The notes under the pieces are model-generated. The model made no database searches and had not been told where the DNA came from. It saw only the letters and a program-made list of their open reading frames with translations. Position numbers and translations under genes: made by a program. 64,000 nucleotides of DNA. Origin: VBOC01 sp964512655 (GTDB lineage: Bacteria; Bacteroidota; Ignavibacteria; UBA10030; SZUA-254). The stretch's first letter is position 1; every line of letters starts with the position of its first letter. The stretch is from NCBI GenBank assembly GCA_964512655.1, contig CAZEJT010000014.1:1-64000 (forward strand), read 5' to 3'. Positions 25,628 to 33,135 of this stretch are shown piece by piece.

Positions 25628-26773
25628 TCAGCGGAGGGCCCTCCGGATTGTTTTGACCAGATCCAGTTTTTCCCACGGGAAGCTTCCGCCCGATCTCCCG
25701 AAGTGGCCGTAGGCCGCCGTCTTCCTGTAAATCGGCCGTCGAAGATCGAGCCGCCTGATAATGCCGGCGGGGGAAAGGTCGATCTCCTTCATGATGATCT
25801 TTGCGATGCCGTTGTCCGGAAGCTTACCCGTGCCGTAGGTATTCACGTTGATCGACACAGGCTCCGGGATCCCGATCGCATACGCGACCTGGATCATGCA
25901 TTCATCCGCCACTCCCGCCGCCACGAGGTTTTTGGCAATGTGCCTGACCGCGTAGGCTGCGCTCCGGTCCACTTTGGACGGGTCCTTCCCCGAGAACGAT
26001 CCTCCTCCGTGAGGCGCGCGGCCGCCGTAGGTATCGACGATAAGCTTGCGCCCGGTCAATCCGCTATCGCCGTGAGGTCCGCCGATTTCGAACCGCCCGG
26101 TCGGGTTCACGTGAAAAATGGTATTCTTGTCGAGGAGGTGCGCCGGAACGACTTTCTTCACAACATGCCGGATGATATCTTCCCTGATCCTCTTTTGCGA
26201 GACGTCTCCGTCGTGCTGCGTGGACACAACGACGGTGTGAACCCTTCTGGGCACTCTCCCCTCGTACTCAACCGTCACTTGGGATTTGGCATCGGGCCTG
26301 AGATAGGGCATCATGCCGTTCCTGGCAGACTTGCGTATCTCGCTCAGGCGCTTCACGATCTTGTGGGCGTACATGATCGGCATCGGCATGTACTCGGGGG
26401 TTTCGTTGCAGGCGTATCCGAACATCATACCCTGGTCTCCCGCTCCCCCCTTGTCCACGCCGAGCGCGATGTCGGCGGACTGCTGGTGGACCGTGGAGAT
26501 CACCGAGCACGAATCGGCGTCGAACTTGTACTCGGCCTTCGTGTAACCGATCTCGCGGATGACGCTTCGCGCGAGGTTTTGAAACTCAACGTACCCTTTG
26601 GTCGTGATCTCGCCACCGATGAGGACGAGGCCGGTCGTAACAAAGGTCTCGCATGCGACGCGCGACATCGGATCGACGGCCAGGAGCGCATCCAGCACGG
26701 CGTCGGAAATCTGATCGCAGACTTTATCCGGATGGCCTTCGGAGACCGATTCGGAGGTAAAGAGATGAGACAT
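25628..26773 (-). CDS. metK: S-adenosylmethionine synthetase
   Basis: MetK makes SAM from methionine and ATP. The 381-residue protein has FTSESVSEGHPDKVCDQISD at the start, GAGDQGMMFGYACNETPEYM (the GxGDQG loop) near 120, and FVIGGPHGDSGLTGRK-like sequence (EIGGPHGDSGLTGRK), DTYGGRAPHGGGSFSGKDPSKVDRS near the C-terminal third. All catalytic His, Asp and Lys positions appear present. ATG 26773 has AAGGAT about eight bases upstream and is preferred to the TTG at 26788. It sits 15 bases after the nucleotidyltransferase gene. Confidence 0.97.
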   Translation of the reverse strand: MSHLFTSESVSEGHPDKVCDQISDAVLDALLAVDPMSRVACETFVTTGLVLIGGEITTKGYVEFQNLARSVIREIGYTKAEYKFDADSCSVISTVHQQSADIALGVDKGGAGDQGMMFGYACNETPEYMPMPIMYAHKIVKRLSEIRKSARNGMMPYLRPDAKSQVTVEYEGRVPRRVHTVVVSTQHDGDVSQKRIREDIIRHVVKKVVPAHLLDKNTIFHVNPTGRFEIGGPHGDSGLTGRKLIVDTYGGRAPHGGGSFSGKDPSKVDRSAAYAVRHIAKNLVAAGVADECMIQVAYAIGIPEPVSINVNTYGTGKLPDNGIAKIIMKEIDLSPAGIIRRLDLRRPIYRKTAAYGHFGRSGGSFPWEKLDLVKTIRRALR

Positions 26774-26788
26774 GGGCGGATCCTTCAA

Positions 26789-27763
26789 TTAATGAAAATC
26801 AATTTCCGACGAGTCGCCGATGTTGATTCGGTTGAACGAACCCCGGACGACTGCCTTGATCCCGACGATCGATCCCTCAAGAAGCGATTTATCGACCTGC
26901 GCGTCTTCGCCTACGATGCTGTTGCGTACGATAGATTCGGCAACGACCGCGCCGGAGGCGATGGTGGCGAAGGGACCGACGATGGAGTGGGTTATTTTTG
27001 CCTTTGGAGACACGTACACAGGGGGAACGATGACGGCCCCCGGCATCGGGGGCGAAGACTTCTGTTTCTCCAGGAGATGGCGGTTGGTCGCCAGGAGCGT
27101 TTCCGGCTTTCCGCAATCGAACCAGCCGTCGACCGGGAATGTCTTGATCTTTTCTCCGTGCTGGATCATCAGCTGGAGCGCGTCCGTCAGCTGGTACTCT
27201 CCCTTCGTTTTCCGTTCCGTTTTCATCAGCTCCTCGATGCACTCTCGCAGGAGCCGTGGCTGCTGAATCCAGTATAATCCGACGATCGCGTAATTGCTTG
27301 TGGGGTGCTCGGGCTTTTCGATGAGCCGCCTGACAAGCCCATCCTGCATTTCCGCGATGCCGAAGCGGCGCGGATCCTCTACATGCTTTACGCCGATTGC
27401 GGTGTGATCTCCGTGGATGACCGGCTTGAGGTCGACGTCGAAGATTGTGTCGCCAAGGATGATCAGAAACGGGCCCCTGTCGAATCTCTCTTTCGCGAGA
27501 TAGACGGCGTGCGCCAGACCCCTCCGTTCATCCTGTTCGACAAAATCGACCTTGATCTTGTACTCCGAGGTGACGTAGTCGCGAATCATGTCGCCGAGGT
27601 AACCGACGACGATGGTGGCCTCATCGAATCCGGCGGCGATGATGTGGTCGAGGATGTGGCCGATAATCGGTTTTCCCGCGACGTTCAGCAGGACTTTCGG
27701 AAGTGTAAAGGTGTGAGGCCGAAGCCGGCTGCCGAAGCCGGCGACAGGAATGATGGCTCTCAT
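26789..27763 (-). CDS. Sugar-phosphate nucleotidyltransferase
   Basis: This 324-residue protein has the NDP-sugar pyrophosphorylase core: IIPVAGFGSRLRPHTFTLPK (G-x-G-[ST]-R-L-x-P...PK) at residues 4-23, LIILGDTIFDVD with the metal-binding Asp, IEKPEHPTSNYAIVGLY and DGWFDCGKPETLLATN. The last 90 residues look like a left-handed beta-helix tail (IVPPVYVSPKAKITHSIVGP, then hexapeptide-like repeats). It is of the glucose-1-phosphate thymidylyl/uridylyltransferase type; the exact sugar is not clear. It leads the metK-ahcY run and may be co-transcribed with tRNA-His and tRNA-Glu. Confidence 0.88.
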   Translation of the reverse strand: MRAIIPVAGFGSRLRPHTFTLPKVLLNVAGKPIIGHILDHIIAAGFDEATIVVGYLGDMIRDYVTSEYKIKVDFVEQDERRGLAHAVYLAKERFDRGPFLIILGDTIFDVDLKPVIHGDHTAIGVKHVEDPRRFGIAEMQDGLVRRLIEKPEHPTSNYAIVGLYWIQQPRLLRECIEELMKTERKTKGEYQLTDALQLMIQHGEKIKTFPVDGWFDCGKPETLLATNRHLLEKQKSSPPMPGAVIVPPVYVSPKAKITHSIVGPFATIASGAVVAESIVRNSIVGEDAQVDKSLLEGSIVGIKAVVRGSFNRINIGDSSEIDFH

Positions 27764-27815
27764 ATCTTGTGGAGGGAAGAGTAGTTCATCTCATTGCCTG
27801 CAGGCCGAATGCATG

Positions 27816-27888
27816 TGCCCCCAACCGGATTCGAACCGGTGTTACAAGCTTGAAAAGCTCGTGTCCTAGGCCTCTAGACGATGGGGGC
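27816..27888 (-). tRNA. tRNA-Glu (UUC)
   Basis: A 73-base cloverleaf read on the minus strand. The acceptor GCCCCCA pairs with TGGGGGC, the anticodon stem is CGAGC/GCTTG with loop TTTTCAA (anticodon TTC), and the T arm is ACCGG-TTCGAAT-CCGGT. The discriminator is A and CCA is not encoded. Confidence 0.96.
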
Positions 27889-27980
27889 GAGCCGGATCGC
27901 GGACACATCATCGCGGACTAAACCCGGACCTCTTATCCGCCATGCGTGATCGGCACTCTGGGATCCGCAAACGAACCTGG

Positions 27981-28056
27981 GGTGTCCAGTGGGACTTGAA
28001 CCCACGACCTCCAGGGCCACAACCTGGCGTTCTAACCAAACTGAACTATGGACACC
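27981..28056 (-). tRNA. tRNA-His (GUG)
   Basis: A 76-base cloverleaf read on the minus strand. The acceptor GGTGTCCA pairs over eight bases with TGGACACC, so the extra G-1:C73 pair typical of tRNA-His is genome-encoded. The anticodon stem is CCAGG/CCTGG with loop TTGTGGC (anticodon GTG), and the T arm GTGGG-TTCAAGT-CCCAC. Confidence 0.97.
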
Positions 28057-28158
28057 ATCGCATTGTGCCGACAGAGGGCACTCCCCTCCGCCCGTACCAC
28101 CACGGCGTGAAGAGTCGGAGGAGGCGAAAATGGGGCCTTCGGGGAAATTAGCGCCCTG

Positions 28159-28187
28159 AAGATACTCAAAATTCGGGGAATAATCAA
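28159..28187 (-). promoter_or_regulatory. Predicted promoter for tRNA-His/tRNA-Glu and downstream genes
   Basis: On the minus strand TTGATT (28187-28182) and TATCTT (28164-28159) are separated by 17 bases. The tRNA-His 5' end lies about 100 bases downstream, so the leader would be long. Confidence 0.4.
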
Positions 28188-28480
28188 GGTATTGAATGGG
28201 TAAGGAGTCACATTTTCACGGGCTTTGCTGAGGTTAAGCAATAACTTACAGAGAGCCACCTACGTAAAAAGGTCTATATACCGTAGGCCGGAATTACGTT
28301 GTATACCCGATTGACCTATCCACCCGGAATGGCTATACTAAACCTGTCACCCGTTCCAACGTCAAACTACGAGAACGCATCAAGATACATTGACCGGCGT
28401 TCTCTGCCAATGTGCCTTGAGTGTCGCCTTTCCTGGTGATGGGGCTGGTAATCGCAAATCTTGAGTTGCAGAAGTGAATA
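28188..28480. other. Intergenic stretch without a supported feature
   Basis: Between the minus-strand tRNA promoter and the response regulator I see no gene, repeat or convincing hairpin. The sequence is more AT-rich than the flanks. It must contain the promoter of the regulator pair, but no clear -35/-10 match stood out. Confidence 0.5.
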
Positions 28481-28960
28481 ATGATCGATGTTGACCGAAA
28501 ACAACTGGCCGAGATGAAGAGGATTCCACAGAAGGGGTCGCCATCGCTGCGAGTGCTGATCGCGGACGACAACGACACGTTTCGGTCGGACCTCCGCCGG
28601 TACCTTGAACGGCAGGATTACGTTGACGTCGTCGGGGAAGCCGGAAACGGAATGAGGGCGATCAATCTTGCTCAGGCGCTCAGGCCCGATTTGATCCTCC
28701 TCGACATCTCGATGCCGGGGGTCGCGGGACCCGAGGCGGTCAGAGTCATAAAGAAGATCGCACCCGATTCAAAGATCGTCTTTGTAAGCGTTCACGAAGA
28801 AGAGGTGTACAGAGACCTTGCCCAACAGATGGGGCTTGGCGGATTCATAATCAAACGAGAGCTCAAAGAGCACTTACCCCGGGTGCTCGACATGTTTAAA
28901 AGGATCAAAGGATGCCCAACCTCAGACAGAGGACGCCCGGGCAGACATCCCGATGCGTGA
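28481..28960 (+). CDS. Single-domain response regulator
   Basis: This encodes 159 residues. After a polar N-terminal 22 residues the receiver domain runs SLRVLIADDNDTFRSDLRRY (acidic pair AddN), RPDLILLDISMPGVAGPEAV (phospho-acceptor Asp near residue 72), KIVFVSVHEEEVY (Ser in the Thr/Ser switch position) and GFIIKRELKEHLPRVL (Lys). There is no output domain; the C-terminal residues are a short basic tail. No histidine kinase is adjacent. The next gene, 31 bases later, encodes an ECF-like sigma factor, so the receiver may control that factor. Starts at 28481 or at ATG 28514 are both possible. Confidence 0.85.
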   Translation: MIDVDRKQLAEMKRIPQKGSPSLRVLIADDNDTFRSDLRRYLERQDYVDVVGEAGNGMRAINLAQALRPDLILLDISMPGVAGPEAVRVIKKIAPDSKIVFVSVHEEEVYRDLAQQMGLGGFIIKRELKEHLPRVLDMFKRIKGCPTSDRGRPGRHPDA

Positions 28961-28991
28961 TTACCAACACGACGAGAGGGGCGCATAGGCC

Positions 28992-29576
28992 ATGGTAGTG
29001 GAAGAGCCGGGAAAATCGAATTTTGAATCAGCGGGGTTCTTGCATATCAACGCGCTGTATACGTACGCGCAATGGATGATCGACAATGCGGAGGAATCGA
29101 GCGCGGTGTTGCGCGAGGCCTACAGGCAGGCGTTTCGCCATTGGCGCGAAGACCGTGGCGACTGCGATCTCCGGCTCGATCTGTTCAGGATTGTGAGAAA
29201 CCTCATCATAAGGATCAGAGAACCGGGCAACAGACGCCGGAGTGCCCTTCGGAAAGCCGCAGAAGCCGCTCCGCTCCTCAATTCCGATTCTGCTCAGGGT
29301 GCAACGGATCCGATCAAGGAGCCCGTCGTCTCGTTTCTGGAAAATCTCATCCGCAGATCCGTCACCCTGATGCCGGAAGAGTACGGATCGGCAATTCTCC
29401 TTTGCGACATCGACAATCTGTCGTACGGAGAAATCGGCAAGATCATGAATTGCCCCGTCGAGGAAGTTCGGCGCAGAGTAGTCGCCGGTCAGCGACTCCT
29501 TCGCGAACAACTCTCCAAGTACGTCGAACTCCTTGCGAGTCACCCCGATCTGAAAACTGCCGCCCTGACGGCGTAG
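28992..29576 (+). CDS. ECF-like RNA polymerase sigma factor
   Basis: The 194-residue protein has the size and layout of an ECF sigma factor. The N-terminal half resembles region 2 (YTYAQWMIDNAEESSAVLREAYRQAFRHW and LRLDLFRIVRNLIIRI), though region 2 motifs are divergent. The C-terminal part is a good sigma-4 helix-turn-helix: LMPEEYGSAILLCDIDNLSYGEIGKIMNCPVEEVRRRVVAGQRLLREQL. No anti-sigma gene is next to it. Together with the upstream lone receiver it may form a two-gene stress or signalling unit. Confidence 0.75.
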   Translation: MVVEEPGKSNFESAGFLHINALYTYAQWMIDNAEESSAVLREAYRQAFRHWREDRGDCDLRLDLFRIVRNLIIRIREPGNRRRSALRKAAEAAPLLNSDSAQGATDPIKEPVVSFLENLIRRSVTLMPEEYGSAILLCDIDNLSYGEIGKIMNCPVEEVRRRVVAGQRLLREQLSKYVELLASHPDLKTAALTA

Positions 29577-29627
29577 CCGCCGGATCTGCGCGGCGTTGCA
29601 TTTGCGCCGCTAGTGTTTCTGTTCGTT

Positions 29628-29745
29628 AAACTGGTGTCACGGTCCATACCGTGACACCGGCGGGATACTCACTCTGCTAATATTCTATCTCCTCTTCGTT
29701 CCGCCGCTCCGCGGCGGAACGCTGCTTTGGGGCGCTCCGCGCCCC
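29628..29745. repeat. Composite repeat: family A followed by family C
   Basis: A family A unit (29628-29666; TGGTGTCACGG, loop TCCATA, CCGTGACACC) is followed at 29698-29720 by GTTCCGCCGC-TCC-GCGGCGGAAC and at 29729-29745 by the palindrome GGGGCGC-TCC-GCGCCCC. These two halves define family C. Confidence 0.9.
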
Positions 29746-29872
29746 GAATCTCTCTATTCCCTCGCTAATCTCGCTGCACCCGCTTCCAGCCCTCGCTCCA
29801 TGCACCCCGACCAGAGTTAGGTTCTCATTTCTTTAAACTTGTTTTTGGCCCTGCGATGCCTTAAACTTGGGC

Positions 29873-30337
29873 ATGTCCGGGCCAGGCGACCACGCTAACG
29901 TCATTAATCCCCCTCTGTTGCTCCTCAGCGCGATTATACTGGGTGTACTGCTCAACCTCGGATATCCGCTTCCGATCATGGATCAGGCGACTGCCAGGAT
30001 TGCGGGTATCGCCGTGTTTTTCCTGGGATTCTTCATCGGCATCCCTGCCGTGATCCAGATGCGGAAGGCGCGCACGACTCCTAACCCCTTCAAGCCTACT
30101 ACCGCCATCGTACAGTCCGGACCCTACCGTTTCACTCGCAATCCCATGTATCTTGGTTTCTGTTTCTGGTATTCGGGGATAGCGCTCTACGCAAATTCCG
30201 CATGGTCGTTTTTTCTCTTGCCGGTTTTGATCGGAGCGCTGGTAGAGTGGGTGATCGTGCGCGAGGAGGCGTACCTCGAAGGGAAATTTGGGGCCGAGTA
30301 CAGAGAGTACAAGAGCCGCGTGAGGCGCTGGCTCTAG
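29873..30337 (+). CDS. Isoprenylcysteine carboxyl methyltransferase-like membrane methyltransferase
   Basis: About 154 residues with four membrane helices. The C-terminal half is the ICMT/PEMT signature: TAIVQSGPYRFTRNPMYLGF (G-P-Y-x-x-x-R-N-P-x-Y) followed by VIVREEAYLEGKFGAEYREY, which binds SAM at the membrane. In bacteria such proteins methylate lipids or small substrates; the substrate cannot be named. ATG 29873 is chosen; a TTG lies two codons upstream and neither has a clear ribosome binding site. The 3' end overlaps the convergent acetyltransferase gene by four bases. Confidence 0.88.
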   Translation: MSGPGDHANVINPPLLLLSAIILGVLLNLGYPLPIMDQATARIAGIAVFFLGFFIGIPAVIQMRKARTTPNPFKPTTAIVQSGPYRFTRNPMYLGFCFWYSGIALYANSAWSFFLLPVLIGALVEWVIVREEAYLEGKFGAEYREYKSRVRRWL

Positions 30338-30759
30338 CCGCGCAGCTTCATGTGGAAATGGTGCGATTCGATGAAGAAGCCCTTGTTTAGGTAGAGACGG
30401 TGGGCATCATGCCTGTGATGCCCTGAGTCAAGCGTTATAGCATCAAATCCTTCCTCCCTGGCTTCCTTGAAGATGTAATCAAGCAGTGCTCCTCCGAATC
30501 CCTTGCCCCGGTATCTCGGCAGCGTGCAGAGATCGTCGATGTAAAGCGTCTTCCCGCTGAAGAACATCGTGAGAGGCCGGTATCCGGCAAACGCGGCGGC
30601 TTCATTGTTCTCCTCCGCGTAAATAACGCGAAACCCTTCGGGCCGCATCGACCTGTGCAGCGCCGCCAGATCCTTCCCTTTCAGATGCGGCCGAAGTTCG
30701 AGGATTACCTCTGAACACTTCAGTATATCCGAATCGCTTGCTGCTTCTTTGATCCTCAT
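30334..30759 (-). CDS. GNAT family N-acetyltransferase
   Basis: A 141-residue single-domain acetyltransferase. The GNAT core is visible: EAAAFAGYRPLTMFFSGKTLYIDDLCTLPRYRGKGFGGALLDYI, with the acetyl-CoA pyrophosphate loop R-G-x-G-x-G/A (RGKGFGG) near residue 85, and DAITLDSGHHRHDAHRLYLNKGF near the C-terminus. The substrate is unknown. It is monocistronic and convergent with the methyltransferase. Confidence 0.93.
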   Translation of the reverse strand: MRIKEAASDSDILKCSEVILELRPHLKGKDLAALHRSMRPEGFRVIYAEENNEAAAFAGYRPLTMFFSGKTLYIDDLCTLPRYRGKGFGGALLDYIFKEAREEGFDAITLDSGHHRHDAHRLYLNKGFFIESHHFHMKLRG

Positions 30760-30957
30760 GGATATTCAATCCTATTTGATCCGTTCCGTGTGGCGCTAAA
30801 GTATCTATAACTAGATGGAATTGCAATTCGCCTGGGTTCGGCTGTTTGTTTGCGGGTAGTATCTCTATTACAAAACAAGTGAGTCTCACTTTCCATGGCC
30901 CTACGTACATTCCATCCTCTTACTCGTTTCCGTCGTCTCACCCCCTCCTAGTCGTTC

Positions 30958-31063
30958 GTTCCGCCGCTCTGCGCCGGAACGCGCCGTTGGGCGCTCTGCG
31001 CCCCGGCCCAAATCTCCCCCAACCCCGGTCGGCATCGGAGGTAGGCGCCGGCTTTAGCCCGCG
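30958..31063. repeat. Composite repeat: family C followed by family B
   Basis: GTTCCGCCGCTCTGCGCCGG (30958 onwards) and GGGCGCTCTGCGCCCC near 30989-31004 form a slightly degenerate family C pair. A family B unit (GTAGGCGCCGGCTTTAGCCC) follows at 31041-31063. The remaining non-coding bases from 30760 to 31222 show no other feature. Confidence 0.8.
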
Positions 31064-31222
31064 CGATCCACCCAGGCACGCGCTCTCGTGAAAGCACGTC
31101 CAGGCAGGACGCTAATACCATTTGTTTTTCAATCCGTCTCTGCTTACCATTGGCTTGGGAGCTGCCGCATTCGACCATCCCCTAAACTGGTCGAGTCAGT
31201 AGGGAATCCGGCTAGAGTGAAT

Positions 31223-31831
31223 ATGAAGCCAGCCACCGCGATAATGCTTTCCTTCCTATGCGCCTGCAGCGGGATCGAACATTCATCTGAAATTGTCGTC
31301 CAGGAATCGGTCTCATTTCCCCTCAGGAGTGGATCTACTTGGGTATATGCGCTGTACGATTCCGTCAGTCAGCTTCGTGATACGCTGACAGCGAGGATCG
31401 TAAAGGTTACAGAGACAAAAGACGGAGCGCGCTCTGTCTGGCTGCTCAAATACCTTCAGCACACTGACACCGCGTTTGTGGATCGGTCGGGAGACACGCT
31501 CCGCTTCCGCCATTTCCATCCCGACCTATTCAAGGATAATCTATCCCTCGAATTCCCCCTTGATCCGGGGAAAGTTTGGTCTGACGAATTAGCGAGGACT
31601 TACTCAGTCATATCGATTGACACTGTTTCTTGGGGAGGGGGGGCGCGGGGGGAAAGCGCGCATGTAGAGATTCACTATGGAGACGTCGGCGATTCTGGCC
31701 ACACCGATTTTTGGATTGAGCCGCGTGTCGGCATCGTCCGATTTCTGATATTCCTTTTTGTGGTGGATTCGGACATTTCCCCCAGAATGAACCAGAGTTG
31801 GACTTTGCTCACCTATACCAGTTCCTCGTGA
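31223..31831 (+). CDS. Putative lipoprotein of unknown function
   Basis: The product has 202 residues. Its leader MKPATAIMLSFLCACSG contains a good lipobox (LCAC, Cys15). The mature part begins with a serine/glutamate linker and has FPLRSGSTWVYALYDSV, a motif seen at the start of many Bacteroidota/Chlorobiota outer-surface lipoproteins (G-x-x-W-x-Y), then beta-rich sequence to LLTYTSS. No catalytic residues stand out. The stop overlaps the GTG start of the next secreted protein (GTGA), so the two are coupled. Confidence 0.65.
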   Translation: MKPATAIMLSFLCACSGIEHSSEIVVQESVSFPLRSGSTWVYALYDSVSQLRDTLTARIVKVTETKDGARSVWLLKYLQHTDTAFVDRSGDTLRFRHFHPDLFKDNLSLEFPLDPGKVWSDELARTYSVISIDTVSWGGGARGESAHVEIHYGDVGDSGHTDFWIEPRVGIVRFLIFLFVVDSDISPRMNQSWTLLTYTSSS

Positions 31832-33117
31832 AAATCGGCTCCCGATCGGTAACTTCGATCATTCTCCTGCTCTGCGCGAGCACAGGCACGATACCCCAAA
31901 CATTAACTGCCACGGATGGAGATCTCAATTACCTGGCGACGGGGGTCACCTACACACTCCTCTACCAATCCGATCCGGATTCTCAAGTGACTCCTATTGT
32001 CACAGGTGGTGAATGGGGAGATCCTATGAAGTTCATATACTCGGGGTCGCCCGGGGCGAAGATTCGCGTTCAGTTCGTTCTCCCGACTATCCTGCACAGC
32101 AGATGCGACGAATCTCTCCCCTGCTCATTCTTGTCCGACGCGCTCTATTGGGAGGAGAGAGCAACGCGGCTGAATCCGAATATTCCACAAGACCTCACAA
32201 CAGATTCAAGCGGAAGAATAGCGCTTGACCTCGGCGCAACCGTTTCGATTCCGCCAGGCATTACGCGAACTGAATTTCACAATCGGGTCACCTGTTTTGC
32301 GCAGAATACAGTCGAGGGCGACACGCTTTCCAGCTCTGCAGACTTAACCGCCTTCATGTATTGGGCTGGTGGGTTCTATTACCCTCCGGATGGAGATCTG
32401 GGCAATTTATCGAGGGGTGTTACATACACAATTGTTCCTGGTTCTGTCGGTAATCCAATCACCCCCATTCTCAATGGCCTGGAGCAAGGAACAATACCCA
32501 AACTCCAGTTTGACGTGAATACCGGTTCAACAATTTGGGTTAAGTGGATACTTCCGAAGGGCATCATTAGCGACGACGGTAACGAATCCCTCCCTTGTCG
32601 ATTCGCCCAAGATGCGATGCTTTTCCAAGAGACGGGCGCGCGTTTTGATCCGAATCAAATAGACACAATTCAGGTCGGACCCCATTGTTCCGTCACCCTG
32701 GAGATAGGCATCACCGCATCGGTTCCGGCAGGTGTGCCGCTTGGCAGTTATACTGCTCAATTAATATTTGAGGCGGGATACGTCGGCACTCCGCCGGGGG
32801 GAAGTGAGATCGGATTACTATATACTGCAGGCGTAAGCTCTCATGACATTCCAGAACGATTTACCCTCCTTCAAAACTATCCCAACCCGTTCAACTCGTC
32901 CACGACCATCACGTACGGCCTGGCGGCCCCTTCGAACGTCACGCTCAAAATCTTCGATGTCATCGGCCGCCAGATCGCTACGCTTCCGGAGGGACTCCAA
33001 TATGCCGGCTGGCATACGGTCGGGTGGGGTGCTTCCGATGCGCCCAGCGGAGTGTACTTTTACAGACTTGAGGCAGGGAATTCCGTCTCAGTGAAGAAAT
33101 TATTGCTTTTGAGGTAA
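31828..33117 (+). CDS. T9SS-secreted protein with internal duplication
   Basis: The 429-residue product starts at a GTG embedded in the upstream stop. After a signal peptide (IILLLCASTGTIPQ), two homologous modules of about 150 residues follow: GDLNYLATGVTYTLL ... ESLPCSFLSDALYWEERATR, and GDLGNLSRGVTYTIV ... ESLPCRFAQDAMLFQETGAR. Each has one conserved cysteine. The C-terminal 85 residues are a complete T9SS type A sorting domain (LLQNYPNPFNSSTTITYGL, VTLKIFDVIGRQIATL, SGVYFYRLEAG, KKLLLLR), so it is exported through the outer membrane and probably anchored or released. Passenger function is unknown. Confidence 0.85.
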   Translation: MKIGSRSVTSIILLLCASTGTIPQTLTATDGDLNYLATGVTYTLLYQSDPDSQVTPIVTGGEWGDPMKFIYSGSPGAKIRVQFVLPTILHSRCDESLPCSFLSDALYWEERATRLNPNIPQDLTTDSSGRIALDLGATVSIPPGITRTEFHNRVTCFAQNTVEGDTLSSSADLTAFMYWAGGFYYPPDGDLGNLSRGVTYTIVPGSVGNPITPILNGLEQGTIPKLQFDVNTGSTIWVKWILPKGIISDDGNESLPCRFAQDAMLFQETGARFDPNQIDTIQVGPHCSVTLEIGITASVPAGVPLGSYTAQLIFEAGYVGTPPGGSEIGLLYTAGVSSHDIPERFTLLQNYPNPFNSSTTITYGLAAPSNVTLKIFDVIGRQIATLPEGLQYAGWHTVGWGASDAPSGVYFYRLEAGNSVSVKKLLLLR

Positions 33118-33135
33118 TATTTACCTCATTCTCCC

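Noticed and set aside
31088..31222. N-terminal extension of the lipoprotein at 31223
   Set aside because: The added residues overlap a repeat-derived region and would bury the lipobox; ATG 31223 gives a proper lipoprotein leader.
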